DNA of 38,870 nucleotides from Agrobacterium genomosp. 13 str. CFBP 6927. GTDB lineage: Bacteria > Pseudomonadota > Alphaproteobacteria > Rhizobiales > Rhizobiaceae. The translations under genes were made by a program, and so were the position numbers. The stretch spans positions 947,288 through 986,157 of the forward strand of contig LT009756.1 of NCBI GenBank assembly GCA_900012615.1. Direction: 5' to 3'. Shown in pieces: positions 25,375 through 34,270 of this stretch. Within the stretch, counting starts at the first letter, position 1. The number at the start of each line of letters is the position of its first letter. The notes beneath the pieces were generated by a model. The model did not search any database and had not been told where the DNA came from. It worked only from the letters and a program-made list of their open reading frames with translations.

Positions 25375-25521
25375 ATGTTTACTCCGCTTCGCAAGATCGC
25401 CCGTGCCGTTCGTGGCAAGACCACTCAGGAACGCGAATTCGAATATCTCAGCGCCTCCGTTTCGAATGTCGACCTGGAATTCCGCCAGCGCGAAATCGAC
25501 CGTGGCCTGTTCCGCCGGTAA
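25375..25521 (+). CDS. DUF3563-type small protein (48 aa)
   Basis: The 48-residue product begins MFTPLRKIARAVRGKTTQER and ends SNVDLEFRQREIDRGLFRR, the conserved signature of the DUF3563 small proteins found widely in rhizobia. AAGGA lies nine bases before the ATG at 25375, and a longer frame from 25336 lacks conserved sequence. It has no membrane segment or known domain, and its function is unknown. The following 440 bases contain no gene, only a repeat copy. Confidence 0.75.
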   Translation: MFTPLRKIARAVRGKTTQEREFEYLSASVSNVDLEFRQREIDRGLFRR

Positions 25522-25961
25522 TGCACACAGCGCATGGCAGCCAATCGCCATGCGTATGGAGCCAGCAGGTGCAGCCGTATCGGCCTGTGTATTGCTGTGT
25601 CTCGCAAAACTATGTGAATGCGCGCTTCAAGCGGGCGTCCCAAACTGGTTGACCCAATACGCCGCAAAAAAATCCGGCTCAGTCCCCTGTCGCAATAGGC
25701 GACACTAAATTGGGACTGATATCGAAGGCTCGATATTCACTGTATTCGTGACATCCCGCGTCCGCCATGCCGGACTTGATCCGGCATCCAGCCAGCCCAA
25801 GTCCTTGGGCTGGAAAGAGTCTTCTCGCCGCGCAGACGCACGTCGGCTGGATTCCGGCTCAAGGCCGGAATGACGGAAGCGGAGAATACACCTGCAAAAG
25901 AAATCCCTGCGTCATCTATGATGCTCTTGGCTCAGCCCGGGCGATGAAATAGACTGAGCCC
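25522..25961. other. 440-base intergenic region with one repeat copy
   Basis: No gene is convincing. The repeat at 25762-25876 occupies the right half. The left part (25522-25760) shows nothing recognisable beyond scattered short inverted repeats. Confidence 0.5.
25762..25876. repeat. Modular hairpin repeat, copy 3
   Basis: The left arm is the ATGCCGG...CCGGCAT type, the core is forward (CCAGCCCAAG, CTTGGGCTGG, GCGCAGACGCACGTC), and the right arm is the ATTCCGG...CCGGAAT type. Its left and right arms are therefore of different families. It lies between the DUF3563 gene and the DUF2062 gene on the same strand. Confidence 0.85.
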
Positions 25962-26540
25962 ATGCCGTTTCGCCGCCGTGAACCCGTTGGTTTTTCAGAG
26001 AAGATTCGCGACCTCTTCTGGCCGCGCACGGGTTTTACCCGTTCGCTGCGCTATATGAAGCTGCGTCTGCTGCGGCTTTCCGCCTCTCCGCATTCCGTTG
26101 CCGCCGGTGTCGCCATTGGTGTCGGCGTGGCATGGACGCCGTTTCTCGGTATTCATATCATCATCGCCATGGCGCTTGGCTTCCTCATGCGCGTCAATCT
26201 TGTTGCGGCCGCACTCGGCACCACCTTCGCCAATCCGCTGACATTTCCCTTCATATGGGCGTCCACCTGGGAACTGGGGCATTTCATCCTCGGTCGGCAG
26301 AGGGCGGAAAGCGCTGCCCATGTGGATTTCGTGGCGCTGTTCAGCCATCTTGAATTCCGGCAGATATGGACGCCGGTGCTGGAACCCATGACCATCGGCG
26401 CGATTCTGCCCGCAGCCATCAGCGCCGTCATCGCCTATGTCGCCGTTTATGGCCTCATCAGCGGCTTTCAGCGGCGCAAGATGGAAAATCTCGCGCACCG
26501 CGCCGCCAATAAAAATGCCTCTCTGGAGATGTTGAAATGA
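25962..26540 (+). CDS. DUF2062 membrane protein
   Basis: The 192-residue protein has the DUF2062 signature [26 protein letters not shown], followed by a hydrophobic stretch and [10 protein letters not shown]. Roughly three transmembrane segments are visible (about residues 50-70, 75-100 and 145-165), so it sits in the inner membrane. Its function is unknown. Its stop overlaps acpS by 4 bases (ATGA), so the two genes are translationally coupled. The ribosome site before its ATG is weak. Confidence 0.85.
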   Translation: MPFRRREPVGFSEKIRDLFWPRTGFTRSLRYMKLRLLRLSASPHSVAAGVAIGVGVAWTPFLGIHIIIAMALGFLMRVNLVAAALGTTFANPLTFPFIWASTWELGHFILGRQRAESAAHVDFVALFSHLEFRQIWTPVLEPMTIGAILPAAISAVIAYVAVYGLISGFQRRKMENLAHRAANKNASLEMLK

Positions 26541-26941
26541 TCATTGGATTGGGTAGCGACCTGATCGACATTCGTCGCGTTGAAAAGTCGATCGATCGTT
26601 TCGGCGACCGCTTCACCCATCGCTGTTTTACCGATATCGAGCGGGCCAAATCCGATGGCCGCAGGAACCGCGCGGCTTCTTATGCCAAGCGCTTCGCCGC
26701 CAAGGAAGCCTGTTCCAAGGCGCTGGGGACCGGACTTGCGAACGGTGTTTTCTGGAAGGACATGGGTGTCGTTAACCTGCCGGGTGGCAAGCCGACCATG
26801 GTATTGACCAATGGGGCAGGGGAAAGGCTGGCGGCGCTGCTGCCCGCCGGCCACCGCGCCAATATTCACCTGACGATCACGGACGACTTCCCCTATGCTC
26901 AGGCATTCGTGATTATCGAGGCGCTTCCCGTGAACGGGTAA
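26537..26941 (+). CDS. acpS: Holo-[acyl-carrier-protein] synthase
   Basis: AcpS transfers the 4'-phosphopantetheine group from CoA to acyl carrier protein, an essential step in fatty-acid synthesis. The 134-residue protein has [16 protein letters not shown] with the metal-binding D8, and [15 protein letters not shown] with the catalytic glutamate. The length is normal. Its ATG overlaps the DUF2062 stop. A 209-base gap separates it from lepB. Confidence 0.96.
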   Translation: MIIGLGSDLIDIRRVEKSIDRFGDRFTHRCFTDIERAKSDGRRNRAASYAKRFAAKEACSKALGTGLANGVFWKDMGVVNLPGGKPTMVLTNGAGERLAALLPAGHRANIHLTITDDFPYAQAFVIIEALPVNG

Positions 26942-27150
26942 GACGCGACGCTGCCGCATTGCCGCTCTATTTGCGGGCGTGTGACAGAAGCGCTTCCCTT
27001 CGGGCTGGAAAGGTTCTAGAGAAGTCGCAGAAATATGAAAGCGTTGCCGGCTGCGTAAAAACCGCTTGCCCGCCGCATATGCGATAAAACAACGGCCCGG
27101 AGGCCTTCGTGAAACCGAAGAAGCCGGGAAACAATCAGGCAGGTCTTTAA

Positions 27151-27897
27151 GTGTCCGAAAAAGCTGAAAAGAAGCAGAACGCCCTCTGGGAGAACGTCAA
27201 GGTCATCATTCAGGCGCTGCTGCTGGCCATGGTCATCCGCACCGTGCTGTTTCAGCCCTTCACCATCCCCTCCGGCTCGATGATGCCGACGCTTCTGGTT
27301 GGCGATTATCTTTTCGTCAACAAGTTCTCTTACGGCTATTCGAAATATTCGCTGCCCTTTTCGCCGAACCTGTTTTCGGGCCGCATTCTCGAATTCAGCA
27401 AGCCCAAGCGCGGCGATGTCGTGGTGTTCCGCCTGCCGCCCAATCCTGAAGTGGATTACATCAAGCGTCTGGTGGGCCTGCCGGGCGACCGCATCCAGGT
27501 GACGAACGGCGTGCTGTTCATCAACGGCCAGCCGGTGCCGAAGCAGCCCGATGGCACCTTCACCTCGGACTACCGTGCCGATCCGGGCGCCAATGTGCCC
27601 GTCTTCCGTGAAACGCTCGACAATGGCGTCACCTACGACACGCTGGACCAGTCGCCCGATTCTCGTGGCGACAACACGCGCGAATTCGTGGTGCCAGAAG
27701 GCCATTATTTCATGATGGGCGACAACAGAGACAATTCGCTCGATAGCCGTTTCGACGTCGGTTTCGTACCGGAAGAAAACCTGATCGGCCGCGCCAGCGT
27801 CATCTTCTTCTCGCTGGGCAATGACACGCCGTTCAGCCGCATTTGGGAATGGCCGGCCAACATGCGTTGGGACCGCCTCTTCAAGGTTGTGGAATGA
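27151..27897 (+). CDS. lepB: Signal peptidase I
   Basis: Signal peptidase I removes signal peptides at the outer face of the inner membrane. The 248-residue protein has one N-terminal transmembrane anchor (about residues 15-34), catalytic serine S43 in IPSGSMMPTLLVGD, and catalytic lysine K105 in DYIKRLVGLPGDRI. The MMGDNRDNSLDSR box follows. The start is a GTG at 27151 with GGCAGG seven bases upstream. Its stop overlaps the rnc ATG by 4 bases, so the two genes are coupled. Confidence 0.96.
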   Translation: MSEKAEKKQNALWENVKVIIQALLLAMVIRTVLFQPFTIPSGSMMPTLLVGDYLFVNKFSYGYSKYSLPFSPNLFSGRILEFSKPKRGDVVVFRLPPNPEVDYIKRLVGLPGDRIQVTNGVLFINGQPVPKQPDGTFTSDYRADPGANVPVFRETLDNGVTYDTLDQSPDSRGDNTREFVVPEGHYFMMGDNRDNSLDSRFDVGFVPEENLIGRASVIFFSLGNDTPFSRIWEWPANMRWDRLFKVVE

Positions 27898-28613
27898 GCA
27901 AGACCAAGCCGCTTTCGGCGGACGAGATTTCCCGTCTGGAAGCGTTGATCGGATATGAGTTCAAGGAAAAGGCCCGGCTCGACCGGGCCTTGACCCATGC
28001 CAGCGCCCGCTCGGCGGCGGCCGGCAATTATGAGCGGCTGGAATTTCTGGGCGACCGTGTCCTCGGTCTCTGCGTCGCCGAATTGCTGTTCTCCACCTTC
28101 CGCAACGCCACCGAAGGCGAGCTTTCGGTCCGTCTGAACCAGCTCGTCAGCGCCGAATCCTGCGCCGCGATCGGCGACGAGATGGGCCTGCATAATTTCA
28201 TCCGCACCGGCTCGGATGTGAAGAAGCTGACCGGCAAGGCGATGCTGAACGTGCGCGCCGATGTCGTCGAAAGCCTGATCGCCACCATCTATCTGGATGG
28301 CGGGCTGGAAGCATCGCGCAAATTCATTCTGAAATACTGGCAGGGCCGCGCAACCAGCGTGGATGCCGGGCGACGCGACGCCAAGACCGAGTTGCAGGAA
28401 TGGGCGCATGCCAGATTTGCGACCACACCCTCTTACCGGGTTGACGATCGTTCCGGACCGGATCACGATCCCCGCTTTACGGTGACTGTCGAAATTCCCG
28501 GCGTGAAGCCGGAAACCGGTGTCGAGCGCTCCAAGCGCGCGGCCGAACAGGTGGCGGCAACAAGATTGCTGGAACGCGAAGGCGTCTGGCAGAAGACCTC
28601 CACCCGGAACTGA
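27894..28613 (+). CDS. rnc: Ribonuclease III
   Basis: RNase III cuts double-stranded RNA and processes rRNA precursors. The 239-residue protein has the signature YERLEFLGDRVLGL with catalytic E50 and D54, a second acidic site in ADVVESLIATIYLDGG, and a C-terminal dsRNA-binding domain (about residues 160-235) ending GVERSKRAAEQVAATRLLER. The ATG at 27894 overlaps the lepB stop. A GC-rich hairpin lies at the stop, before era. Confidence 0.96.
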   Translation: MSKTKPLSADEISRLEALIGYEFKEKARLDRALTHASARSAAAGNYERLEFLGDRVLGLCVAELLFSTFRNATEGELSVRLNQLVSAESCAAIGDEMGLHNFIRTGSDVKKLTGKAMLNVRADVVESLIATIYLDGGLEASRKFILKYWQGRATSVDAGRRDAKTELQEWAHARFATTPSYRVDDRSGPDHDPRFTVTVEIPGVKPETGVERSKRAAEQVAATRLLEREGVWQKTSTRN

Positions 28614-28633
28614 GCACCCGGCGAACCGGGTGC
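28614..28633 (+). promoter_or_regulatory. GC-rich hairpin between rnc and era
   Basis: GCACCCGG pairs perfectly with CCGGGTGC around a CGAA tetraloop, right after the rnc stop. The tail CAAAA has no T-tract, so it is a poor terminator. It may be an mRNA stabiliser or processing site. Confidence 0.5.
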
Positions 28634-28697
28634 CAAAATCGAGCGCATGGCGGACCCGCGGGCCGCATGTTGAATACCTCTGACCTTGATGGATAAC

Positions 28698-29639
28698 ATG
28701 ACCGATCACGAAAACCCCGCCATTGAAGGCGAAGACAATAACCTTCCGACCCGTTCCGGCTTCGTGGCCCTTATCGGCCCGACCAATGCCGGCAAGTCGA
28801 CGCTGGTCAACAGGCTGGTGGGCGCCAAGGTCTCGATTGTCAGCCACAAGGTGCAGACGACGCGCGCCGTGATGCGCGGTATCGCCATTCACAAGAATGC
28901 GCAGATCGTTTTCATGGACACGCCCGGCATCTTCAAGCCGCGCCGCCGGCTTGATCGCGCCATGGTCACCTCCGCCTGGGGCGGCGCGAAGGATGCCGAT
29001 CTCATCCTGCTTTTGATCGACAGCGAGCGTGGTCTTAAAGGCGACGCAGAGGCCATTCTCGAAGGCCTGAAGGATGTTCCGCAGAAGAAGATCCTCTGCC
29101 TCAACAAGATCGACCAGGTGAAGCGCGAAGACCTGCTGAAGCTGGCCGCCGCCGCCAATGAGACAGTCGCCTTCGACCGCACCTTCATGATTTCGGCCAC
29201 CAACGGTTCGGGTTGCGAAGACCTGATGGATTATCTTGTGGAGGCTCTGCCGGAAGGTCCGTGGTATTATCCGGAAGATCAGATCTCCGATCTGCCGATG
29301 CGCCAGCTCGCCGCCGAAATCACCCGCGAAAAACTGTTCCTGCGCCTGCATCAGGAGCTTCCCTACGCCTCGCATGTCGAGACGGAAAAATGGGAAGAAC
29401 GCAAGGACGGCTCGGTACGCATCGAGCAGGTGATCTATGTCGAGCGCGACAGCCAGAAGAAGATCGCGCTGGGCAAGAACGGCGACGCAATCAAGGCGAT
29501 CTCCACCGCCTCGCGCAAGGAGCTGTCGGAAATCCTCGAACAGCCGGTGCATCTCTTCCTGTTCGTCAAGGTGCGCGAGAACTGGGGCGACGATCCCGAG
29601 CGCTTCCGTGAAATGGGACTGGAATTCCCGCGCGGCTAG
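28698..29639 (+). CDS. era: GTPase Era
   Basis: Era is an essential GTPase that binds 16S rRNA and assists maturation of the 30S subunit. The 313-residue protein has the P-loop GPTNAGKST, the DTPG box, the NKID motif and a C-terminal KH domain with VERDSQKKIALGKNGDAIKAIS. The ATG at 28698 (MTDHENPAIEG) has GATGGA upstream; in-frame starts lie at 28686 (TTG) and 28689 (ATG). It follows rnc after 84 bases. Confidence 0.96.
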   Translation: MTDHENPAIEGEDNNLPTRSGFVALIGPTNAGKSTLVNRLVGAKVSIVSHKVQTTRAVMRGIAIHKNAQIVFMDTPGIFKPRRRLDRAMVTSAWGGAKDADLILLLIDSERGLKGDAEAILEGLKDVPQKKILCLNKIDQVKREDLLKLAAAANETVAFDRTFMISATNGSGCEDLMDYLVEALPEGPWYYPEDQISDLPMRQLAAEITREKLFLRLHQELPYASHVETEKWEERKDGSVRIEQVIYVERDSQKKIALGKNGDAIKAISTASRKELSEILEQPVHLFLFVKVRENWGDDPERFREMGLEFPRG

Positions 29640-29983
29640 CGCACTGGCGCACCGGCAGGGTGAGAGCATGCGCCCGCCTCCGTCATTCCGGCCTTGAGCC
29701 GGAATCCAGCCAGCCCAAGTCCTTGGGCTGAAGGAACTCTCTCGCCGCGCAGACGCGCGTCGACTGGATTCCGGCTCAAGGCCGGAATGACGAGCGGGAA
29801 ATGTCGCGAACCAACGCGAACATCGAGATTGCCTCCAAAGCCTTCGTTTTTGTGTGTTGGAGCGTAGGGCGCGCCGCGATCCTTGAATGACTTGAATATC
29901 TTCATCCTCCACCGGGAACCGAATGCGTTCGGGCGGGTTGTTCCAAAACAATTGGGCGCAACCTTTTTCGATGACGGGCATTC
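29640..29983. other. 344-base intergenic region with one repeat copy
   Basis: The repeat at 29681-29792 fills the left part. The right part (29793-29983) should carry the promoter of the Crp/Fnr-type gene; I see no clear palindrome in it. Confidence 0.5.
29681..29792. repeat. Modular hairpin repeat, copy 4
   Basis: Both arms are of the ATTCCGG...CCGGAAT type and the core is forward (CCAGCCCAAG, CTTGGGCTG, GCGCAGACGCGCGTC). It is closest to copy 1. It starts 41 bases past the era stop. Confidence 0.88.
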
Positions 29984-30736
29984 ATGTCGCCAAAAAAACC
30001 GAATGGTATCTCCACCACGCCTTGCCAGCACTGTCCCCTGCGCGATCTGCCGCATTTCAGGGATTTTTCATCGCCCGAGCTGGATTTCGTTTCGCGTTTC
30101 AAGACGGGAGAGCTGGCGGTCGAAAGCGGCTCCGTGATCCTGATGGAGGGATCGCACAGCGCCCATCTTTACACGGTGCTGCATGGATGGGCTTTCCGTT
30201 ACAAGACGCTGGAAGACGGCAGGCGGCAGATTCTCAATTACGTCATGCCCGGCGATCTCGTCGGCCTGCAGGGCACGGTGATGGGGGAGATGCAGCATTC
30301 GGTGGAAGCACTGTCTCCTGTCACCCTATGCGTCTTTGAACGGTCCCGTCTCAACAACCTCTTCACCGATCATCCGAGCCTTGCCTATGACCTCACCTGG
30401 ATCGCGGCGAGCGAAGAACGCATGCTCGACAGCCATCTTCTGAGCATCGGCCGGCGCACCGCGCTGGAGCGCGCGGCCTATCTTATCGCGTTCCTCTACA
30501 GCAAGGCGAAAGCGGTCCATCTTGTGCAGGGCGAAACGCCCATCCCGGTCACCCAGCAGCATGTTGCCGATACGCTCGGCCTTTCCATCGTCCATACCAA
30601 TAAGACCCTGAGAAAGCTCGTCGATCGCGGCCTGATCCGCTGGACGGACAAGGGTTGCCTGGTGCTGGACAATGCCGGATTGAGCCATGTGGCCGGCTGG
30701 GAAAGCGACGAAAAGCGGCAGAGACCCTTCATCTGA
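29984..30736 (+). CDS. Crp/Fnr-family transcription regulator with partial Fnr cysteines
   Basis: The 250-residue protein has an N-terminal cyclic-nucleotide-binding-like beta roll (about residues 30-150), a dimerisation helix and a C-terminal Crp-type helix-turn-helix (VTQQHVADTLGLSIVHTNKTLRKL). Its N-terminus carries C14-X2-C17 (TPCQHCPLR), and C116 lies in VTLCVFER. E. coli FNR binds its 4Fe-4S cluster with C20, C23, C29 and C122. Shifting by six residues places this protein's C14, C17 and C116 on three of those, with proline where C29 would be. Whether it binds a cluster is uncertain. The target genes are unknown. A response regulator gene lies downstream. Confidence 0.86.
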   Translation: MSPKKPNGISTTPCQHCPLRDLPHFRDFSSPELDFVSRFKTGELAVESGSVILMEGSHSAHLYTVLHGWAFRYKTLEDGRRQILNYVMPGDLVGLQGTVMGEMQHSVEALSPVTLCVFERSRLNNLFTDHPSLAYDLTWIAASEERMLDSHLLSIGRRTALERAAYLIAFLYSKAKAVHLVQGETPIPVTQQHVADTLGLSIVHTNKTLRKLVDRGLIRWTDKGCLVLDNAGLSHVAGWESDEKRQRPFI

Positions 30737-30873
30737 TCTTCTTCGGACATGTCTTTTTTAAATGACGTTAGGGCCGTAATTTGCGACTCCTGTCCTGATA
30801 TCTCGCAGGAGATTAATTAGGAGCCCCCTGTCGCAGAACTGGTTGGCTCCTTCATCTGGGAAGAAGAAAACAT

Positions 30874-31251
30874 ATGTTGCCACAACGGGTTATCATCGTT
30901 GAGGATGAATATCTGGTGGCGCTTGATGTCGAGGCTGTTCTCCAGTCCATGGGGGTCGAAATCATCGTCATCGCCACGACACTCGCACAGGCCCGCGACG
31001 CCATCGAACAGGACGGCGCCGATTGCGTGCTTCTCGATGTCAGCCTTTCCGATGGCAAGAGTTACGATTTCGCGCGCCAGCTGCGCCAGGCGGGCATTCC
31101 CTTCGGTTTTGTCAGCGGTTACGGCGATACGACGGGGTTTCCCGAGGACCTTGCGAAGGCGCCGCTGCTTGGCAAGCCTTTCGGGGAAAATGAAATCATG
31201 GATTTCGTTCTCGGCCTCGTCAGCGTGGTCAATGACGCCGTAAAAGAATAA
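30874..31251 (+). CDS. Single-domain response regulator (CheY-like)
   Basis: The 125-residue receiver domain has the acidic pair in IIVEDEYLVAL, the phospho-acceptor aspartate in CVLLDVSLSDG, and the conserved lysine in LLGKPFGENEI. There is no output domain, so it would work as a phosphate sink or a protein-interaction switch. The VSLSDG and FVSGYGDTTGF segments match the FixJ-independent stand-alone receivers common in rhizobia. No kinase is adjacent. recO follows after 56 bases. Confidence 0.9.
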   Translation: MLPQRVIIVEDEYLVALDVEAVLQSMGVEIIVIATTLAQARDAIEQDGADCVLLDVSLSDGKSYDFARQLRQAGIPFGFVSGYGDTTGFPEDLAKAPLLGKPFGENEIMDFVLGLVSVVNDAVKE

Positions 31252-31307
31252 CGTTTCCCCGCCGGATCGGTTATGATCGGGCCTGAATCGAAATTCGGAC
31301 ATGTTTC

Positions 31308-32072
31308 ATGCAGTGGCAGGACGAGGCGATCATTCTTGGTGTCAAGCGTCACGGTGAGACAAGCGTCGTCGCCGAGGTGATGACCCGTTCGCGCGGCCGT
31401 CATCTGGGGCTGGTGCGCTCCGGGCGCTCGCGCAGCATGCAGCCGGTGCTACAGGCAGGAAACCGGGTGGATGTCATCTGGCGCGCGCGGCTTGACGATC
31501 ATCTCGGCGAATACCGCATCGAACCGCTGCAATTGCGGGCGGCACAGCTGATGGAAACGGCAACCGCCGTTTATGGCGTGCAGGCCATGGGCGCCTTGCT
31601 GCGCCTCTTGCCGGAGCGTGACCCGCATCCGCATCTCTATCAGGCGCTCGACGTCATTCTAGACAATCTCCATGATCCGGCTGATGCGGGCGAATTGTTC
31701 GTGCGCTTCGAACTGGCGGTGTTGAACGATCTCGGCTTCGGGCTTGATCTCACCGAATGCGCGGCGACGGGGCTGCGTACCGATCTCATCTATGTATCGC
31801 CAAAAACGGGCAGGGCGGTCTGCCGCACCGCGGGCGCGCCCTATGCGGAGCGGATGCTGTCGCTACCGGCTTTCCTAAGCGAGGGCCAGTCGAAGGCGGC
31901 AGATCGCGATAGCCTTGCAGCTGCCTTTCGTCTCACCGCCCATTTCCTCAACCGGCATGTCTATGATCCGCGCGGCCTCCATGAAAACGCCGCCCGCGAC
32001 GGTTTTGTGCAGGCGGCGCTGAAGGCGCTGGATCGCAAGACGGTACAGCCCACGCTCGATAAGGCCGTATAG
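31308..32072 (+). CDS. recO: DNA repair protein RecO
   Basis: RecO loads RecA onto single-stranded DNA with RecR in the RecFOR pathway. The 254-residue protein begins [19 protein letters not shown] with the RecO OB-fold N-terminus ([14 protein letters not shown]), followed by a mostly helical C-terminal region. Its length is normal. The stop lies 2 bases from the stop of the convergent MFS gene. Confidence 0.92.
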   Translation: MQWQDEAIILGVKRHGETSVVAEVMTRSRGRHLGLVRSGRSRSMQPVLQAGNRVDVIWRARLDDHLGEYRIEPLQLRAAQLMETATAVYGVQAMGALLRLLPERDPHPHLYQALDVILDNLHDPADAGELFVRFELAVLNDLGFGLDLTECAATGLRTDLIYVSPKTGRAVCRTAGAPYAERMLSLPAFLSEGQSKAADRDSLAAAFRLTAHFLNRHVYDPRGLHENAARDGFVQAALKALDRKTVQPTLDKAV

Positions 32073-32074
32073 TT

Positions 32075-33289
32075 TCAGGCTATCGCAGGCCGCGGTGCCG
32101 GCCGCTCCTGAATGGGCCAATGCACGATGGCCGCGAAAATCCCCATGCCGACGCCGAGCCACCAGACGAGATCATAAGAGCCGAGCCGGTCGTAAAGAAA
32201 ACCGCCCAGCCAGACGCCGAGGAACGAGCCGATCTGGTGCGACAGGAACACGACGCCGCCCAGCATGCCGAGATGGCGGGTGCCGAACATGATCGCCACC
32301 AGCGCATTTGTCGGCGGCACGGTCGAAAGCCAGAGAATGCCCATCACGGCCGCGAAGATGATGACCGAAAGCGGCGACTGCGGCAGAAGCAGGAATGCTG
32401 TGACGGCGATAGAGCGGGCAATATAGATATAGGCCAGCATATAGGGCTTCGAATAACGCTGGGCGATGACGCCTGCCGCCAGCGAGCCGATGATGTTGAA
32501 AAAACCGATCAGCGCCATGGCGATCACCGCATAGCGCGGCTCGATGCCGATATCGCCGAGATAGGCCGGGAAATGCGCGGTGATGAAGGCCACCTGGAAA
32601 CCGCAGACAAAGAAGCCGGTGGTCAAAAGCAGGTAGCTCTTATGACTGAGAGCTTCCCTCAGGGCCTCTCCTGCGGTCTGCTGGAACTGCGCCTGCGACT
32701 GGCTGCCGGAAGAGGAATTGCCGCGCATAGGATAGGCGAGTAGCGGCACCAGCATCATCATCACGGCAAGCCAGACGAGACTGTCCGACCAGCCATAGGT
32801 GGATATCAGGCCCTGGCTGATCGGCGCGAACAGGAACATGCCGGCCGAGCCCGCCGCCGTGCCGATGCCGAAGGCGAGCGAGCGCTGCTGCGGCGTGACG
32901 TGGCGCGCGAAGGCGGACAGGATGACGCTGAAGGAGCCGGCGGCGATGCCAAGCCCGACGAGAACGCCGCCGCCGAAATGTAGCCAGAAGGGCGAGGTGC
33001 CGAAGGACATGCAGATGAGGCCGGCCGCATAAAGAAAGCCGGAAAGCACGAGCACACGGCCCGTGCCGAACTTGTCGGCGATGGCGCCGAAGAAGGGCTG
33101 GCCGAGACCCCAGAAGAGGTTCTGCAACGCCATTGCCAGGCCGAAGGTGGAGCGGTCCCAGCCAGTATCGGCAAGCATTGGCAACTGAAAAAAGCCCATG
33201 GCCGACCGTGGCCCGAAGGTCATGACCGCAATCAGCGACCCGGCGACGATAATCAGCCAGGGCATCGACTGGCGTGTAGCTTGCGACAT
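32075..33289 (-). CDS. MFS transporter (monocarboxylate/oxalate-formate-like)
   Basis: The 404-residue protein has the 12-helix layout of the major facilitator superfamily, with SLIAVMTFGPRSAMGFF, GLGQPFFGAIADKFGTGRVLV and a large central loop (SSSGSQSQAQFQQTAGEAL). The GAIADKFGTGR motif matches MFS motif A. It most resembles the monocarboxylate or oxalate/formate porter branch; the substrate is not clear. A GGGAGAG lies before the ATG at 33289. It converges with recO. Confidence 0.84.
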   Translation of the reverse strand: MSQATRQSMPWLIIVAGSLIAVMTFGPRSAMGFFQLPMLADTGWDRSTFGLAMALQNLFWGLGQPFFGAIADKFGTGRVLVLSGFLYAAGLICMSFGTSPFWLHFGGGVLVGLGIAAGSFSVILSAFARHVTPQQRSLAFGIGTAAGSAGMFLFAPISQGLISTYGWSDSLVWLAVMMMLVPLLAYPMRGNSSSGSQSQAQFQQTAGEALREALSHKSYLLLTTGFFVCGFQVAFITAHFPAYLGDIGIEPRYAVIAMALIGFFNIIGSLAAGVIAQRYSKPYMLAYIYIARSIAVTAFLLLPQSPLSVIIFAAVMGILWLSTVPPTNALVAIMFGTRHLGMLGGVVFLSHQIGSFLGVWLGGFLYDRLGSYDLVWWLGVGMGIFAAIVHWPIQERPAPRPAIA

Positions 33290-33469
33290 GAAAACTCTCC
33301 CGCTGCAGCGCCTTGTGGCTTGGCGCAAGGCTTGCTGCAGATTCCGCTTTGATGAGAGGAATATTATCTTTTGTCAGCTCGCCCCACTAGCGACTTTTCT
33401 TGACGGCACTATTCGTGCGATTGATGGAACGCCCGAAGGTTAAATGCCATCGGGTAAGGTGAGAAAGCA

Positions 33470-34204
33470 ATGAAGCAGAATATTTACGACGACCCGCAGT
33501 TTTTCGAGCGTTACAGCGCCATGCCGCGCTCCCTGGAAGGGCTGAGGCAGGCGGGCGAATGGCATGAGCTGCGCGCCATGCTGCCCGCGCTGAAGGACAG
33601 GACCGTTCTCGATCTCGGTTGCGGTTTCGGCTGGCATTGCCGTTATGCGGCGGAAGAGGGCGCGGCGCATGTCGTCGGTGTCGATCTTTCGGAGAATATG
33701 CTGCGCCGTGCCGCCGAGATAAACGGCGGCCCCGGTATCGAATATCGCCGCGCCGCGATCGAGGATATCGACTTTGCGCCTGATAGTTTCGATCTGGTGC
33801 TGAGTTCGCTCGCTTTGCATTACGTTCGCGATCTCGATGTGGCCTTCGCGAAGGTTTTCACCGTCCTGAAACCCGGCGGCGACTTCGTCTTTTCCATCGA
33901 GCATCCCGTGTTCACGGCGCTGGACAAGCAGGACTGGTTCTATGGCGAGGAAGGCGAAATCCTGCACTGGCCGCTCGATAACTATCAGCATGAAGGCGTG
34001 CGCCATTCCAACTGGATGGCGGATGATGTCGTCAAATATCACCGCACGGTGTCAGGCATTCTCAACGCCCTGCTGGCCGCTGGTTTTGCAATCACGCGGG
34101 TGGCGGAACCGAGGCCAGATCCAGCCTTGCTGGCGGAGCGGCCGGAACTGGAACACGAAGACCGCCGCCCGATTTTCCTGATTGTTGGGGCGCGTAAAGC
34201 GTGA
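33470..34204 (+). CDS. Class I SAM-dependent methyltransferase
   Basis: The 244-residue protein has the methyltransferase motif I, VLDLGCGFGWHCRYAAEEG, then VVGVDLSENMLRRA, and FDLVLSSLALHYVRDL for motif IV. It has the length of the small-molecule, UbiE/Coq5-like group. The substrate cannot be read from sequence. An AAGGTGAG lies just before the ATG. It is alone between the MFS gene (divergent) and the MOSC gene (convergent), with a repeat copy in the gap. Confidence 0.86.
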   Translation: MKQNIYDDPQFFERYSAMPRSLEGLRQAGEWHELRAMLPALKDRTVLDLGCGFGWHCRYAAEEGAAHVVGVDLSENMLRRAAEINGGPGIEYRRAAIEDIDFAPDSFDLVLSSLALHYVRDLDVAFAKVFTVLKPGGDFVFSIEHPVFTALDKQDWFYGEEGEILHWPLDNYQHEGVRHSNWMADDVVKYHRTVSGILNALLAAGFAITRVAEPRPDPALLAERPELEHEDRRPIFLIVGARKA

Positions 34205-34270
34205 CAAGAGGTCGATGGGGCAGGCTCCAATCTTGCCGTCGCGTCCCTCGTACTCCGCACTCTCCTCATC

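Noticed and set aside
27705..29981. A 758-codon open frame on the minus strand across lepB, rnc and era.
   Set aside because: The three genes on the plus strand have intact catalytic motifs and overlap in the usual way. The long antisense frame has no recognisable domain and runs through a repeat copy.
30781..30840. A CTCCTG/CAGGAG inverted repeat upstream of the response regulator as a riboswitch or operator.
   Set aside because: The arms are six bases with a 13-base spacer, too weak to call, and no family of leader RNA is recognisable.
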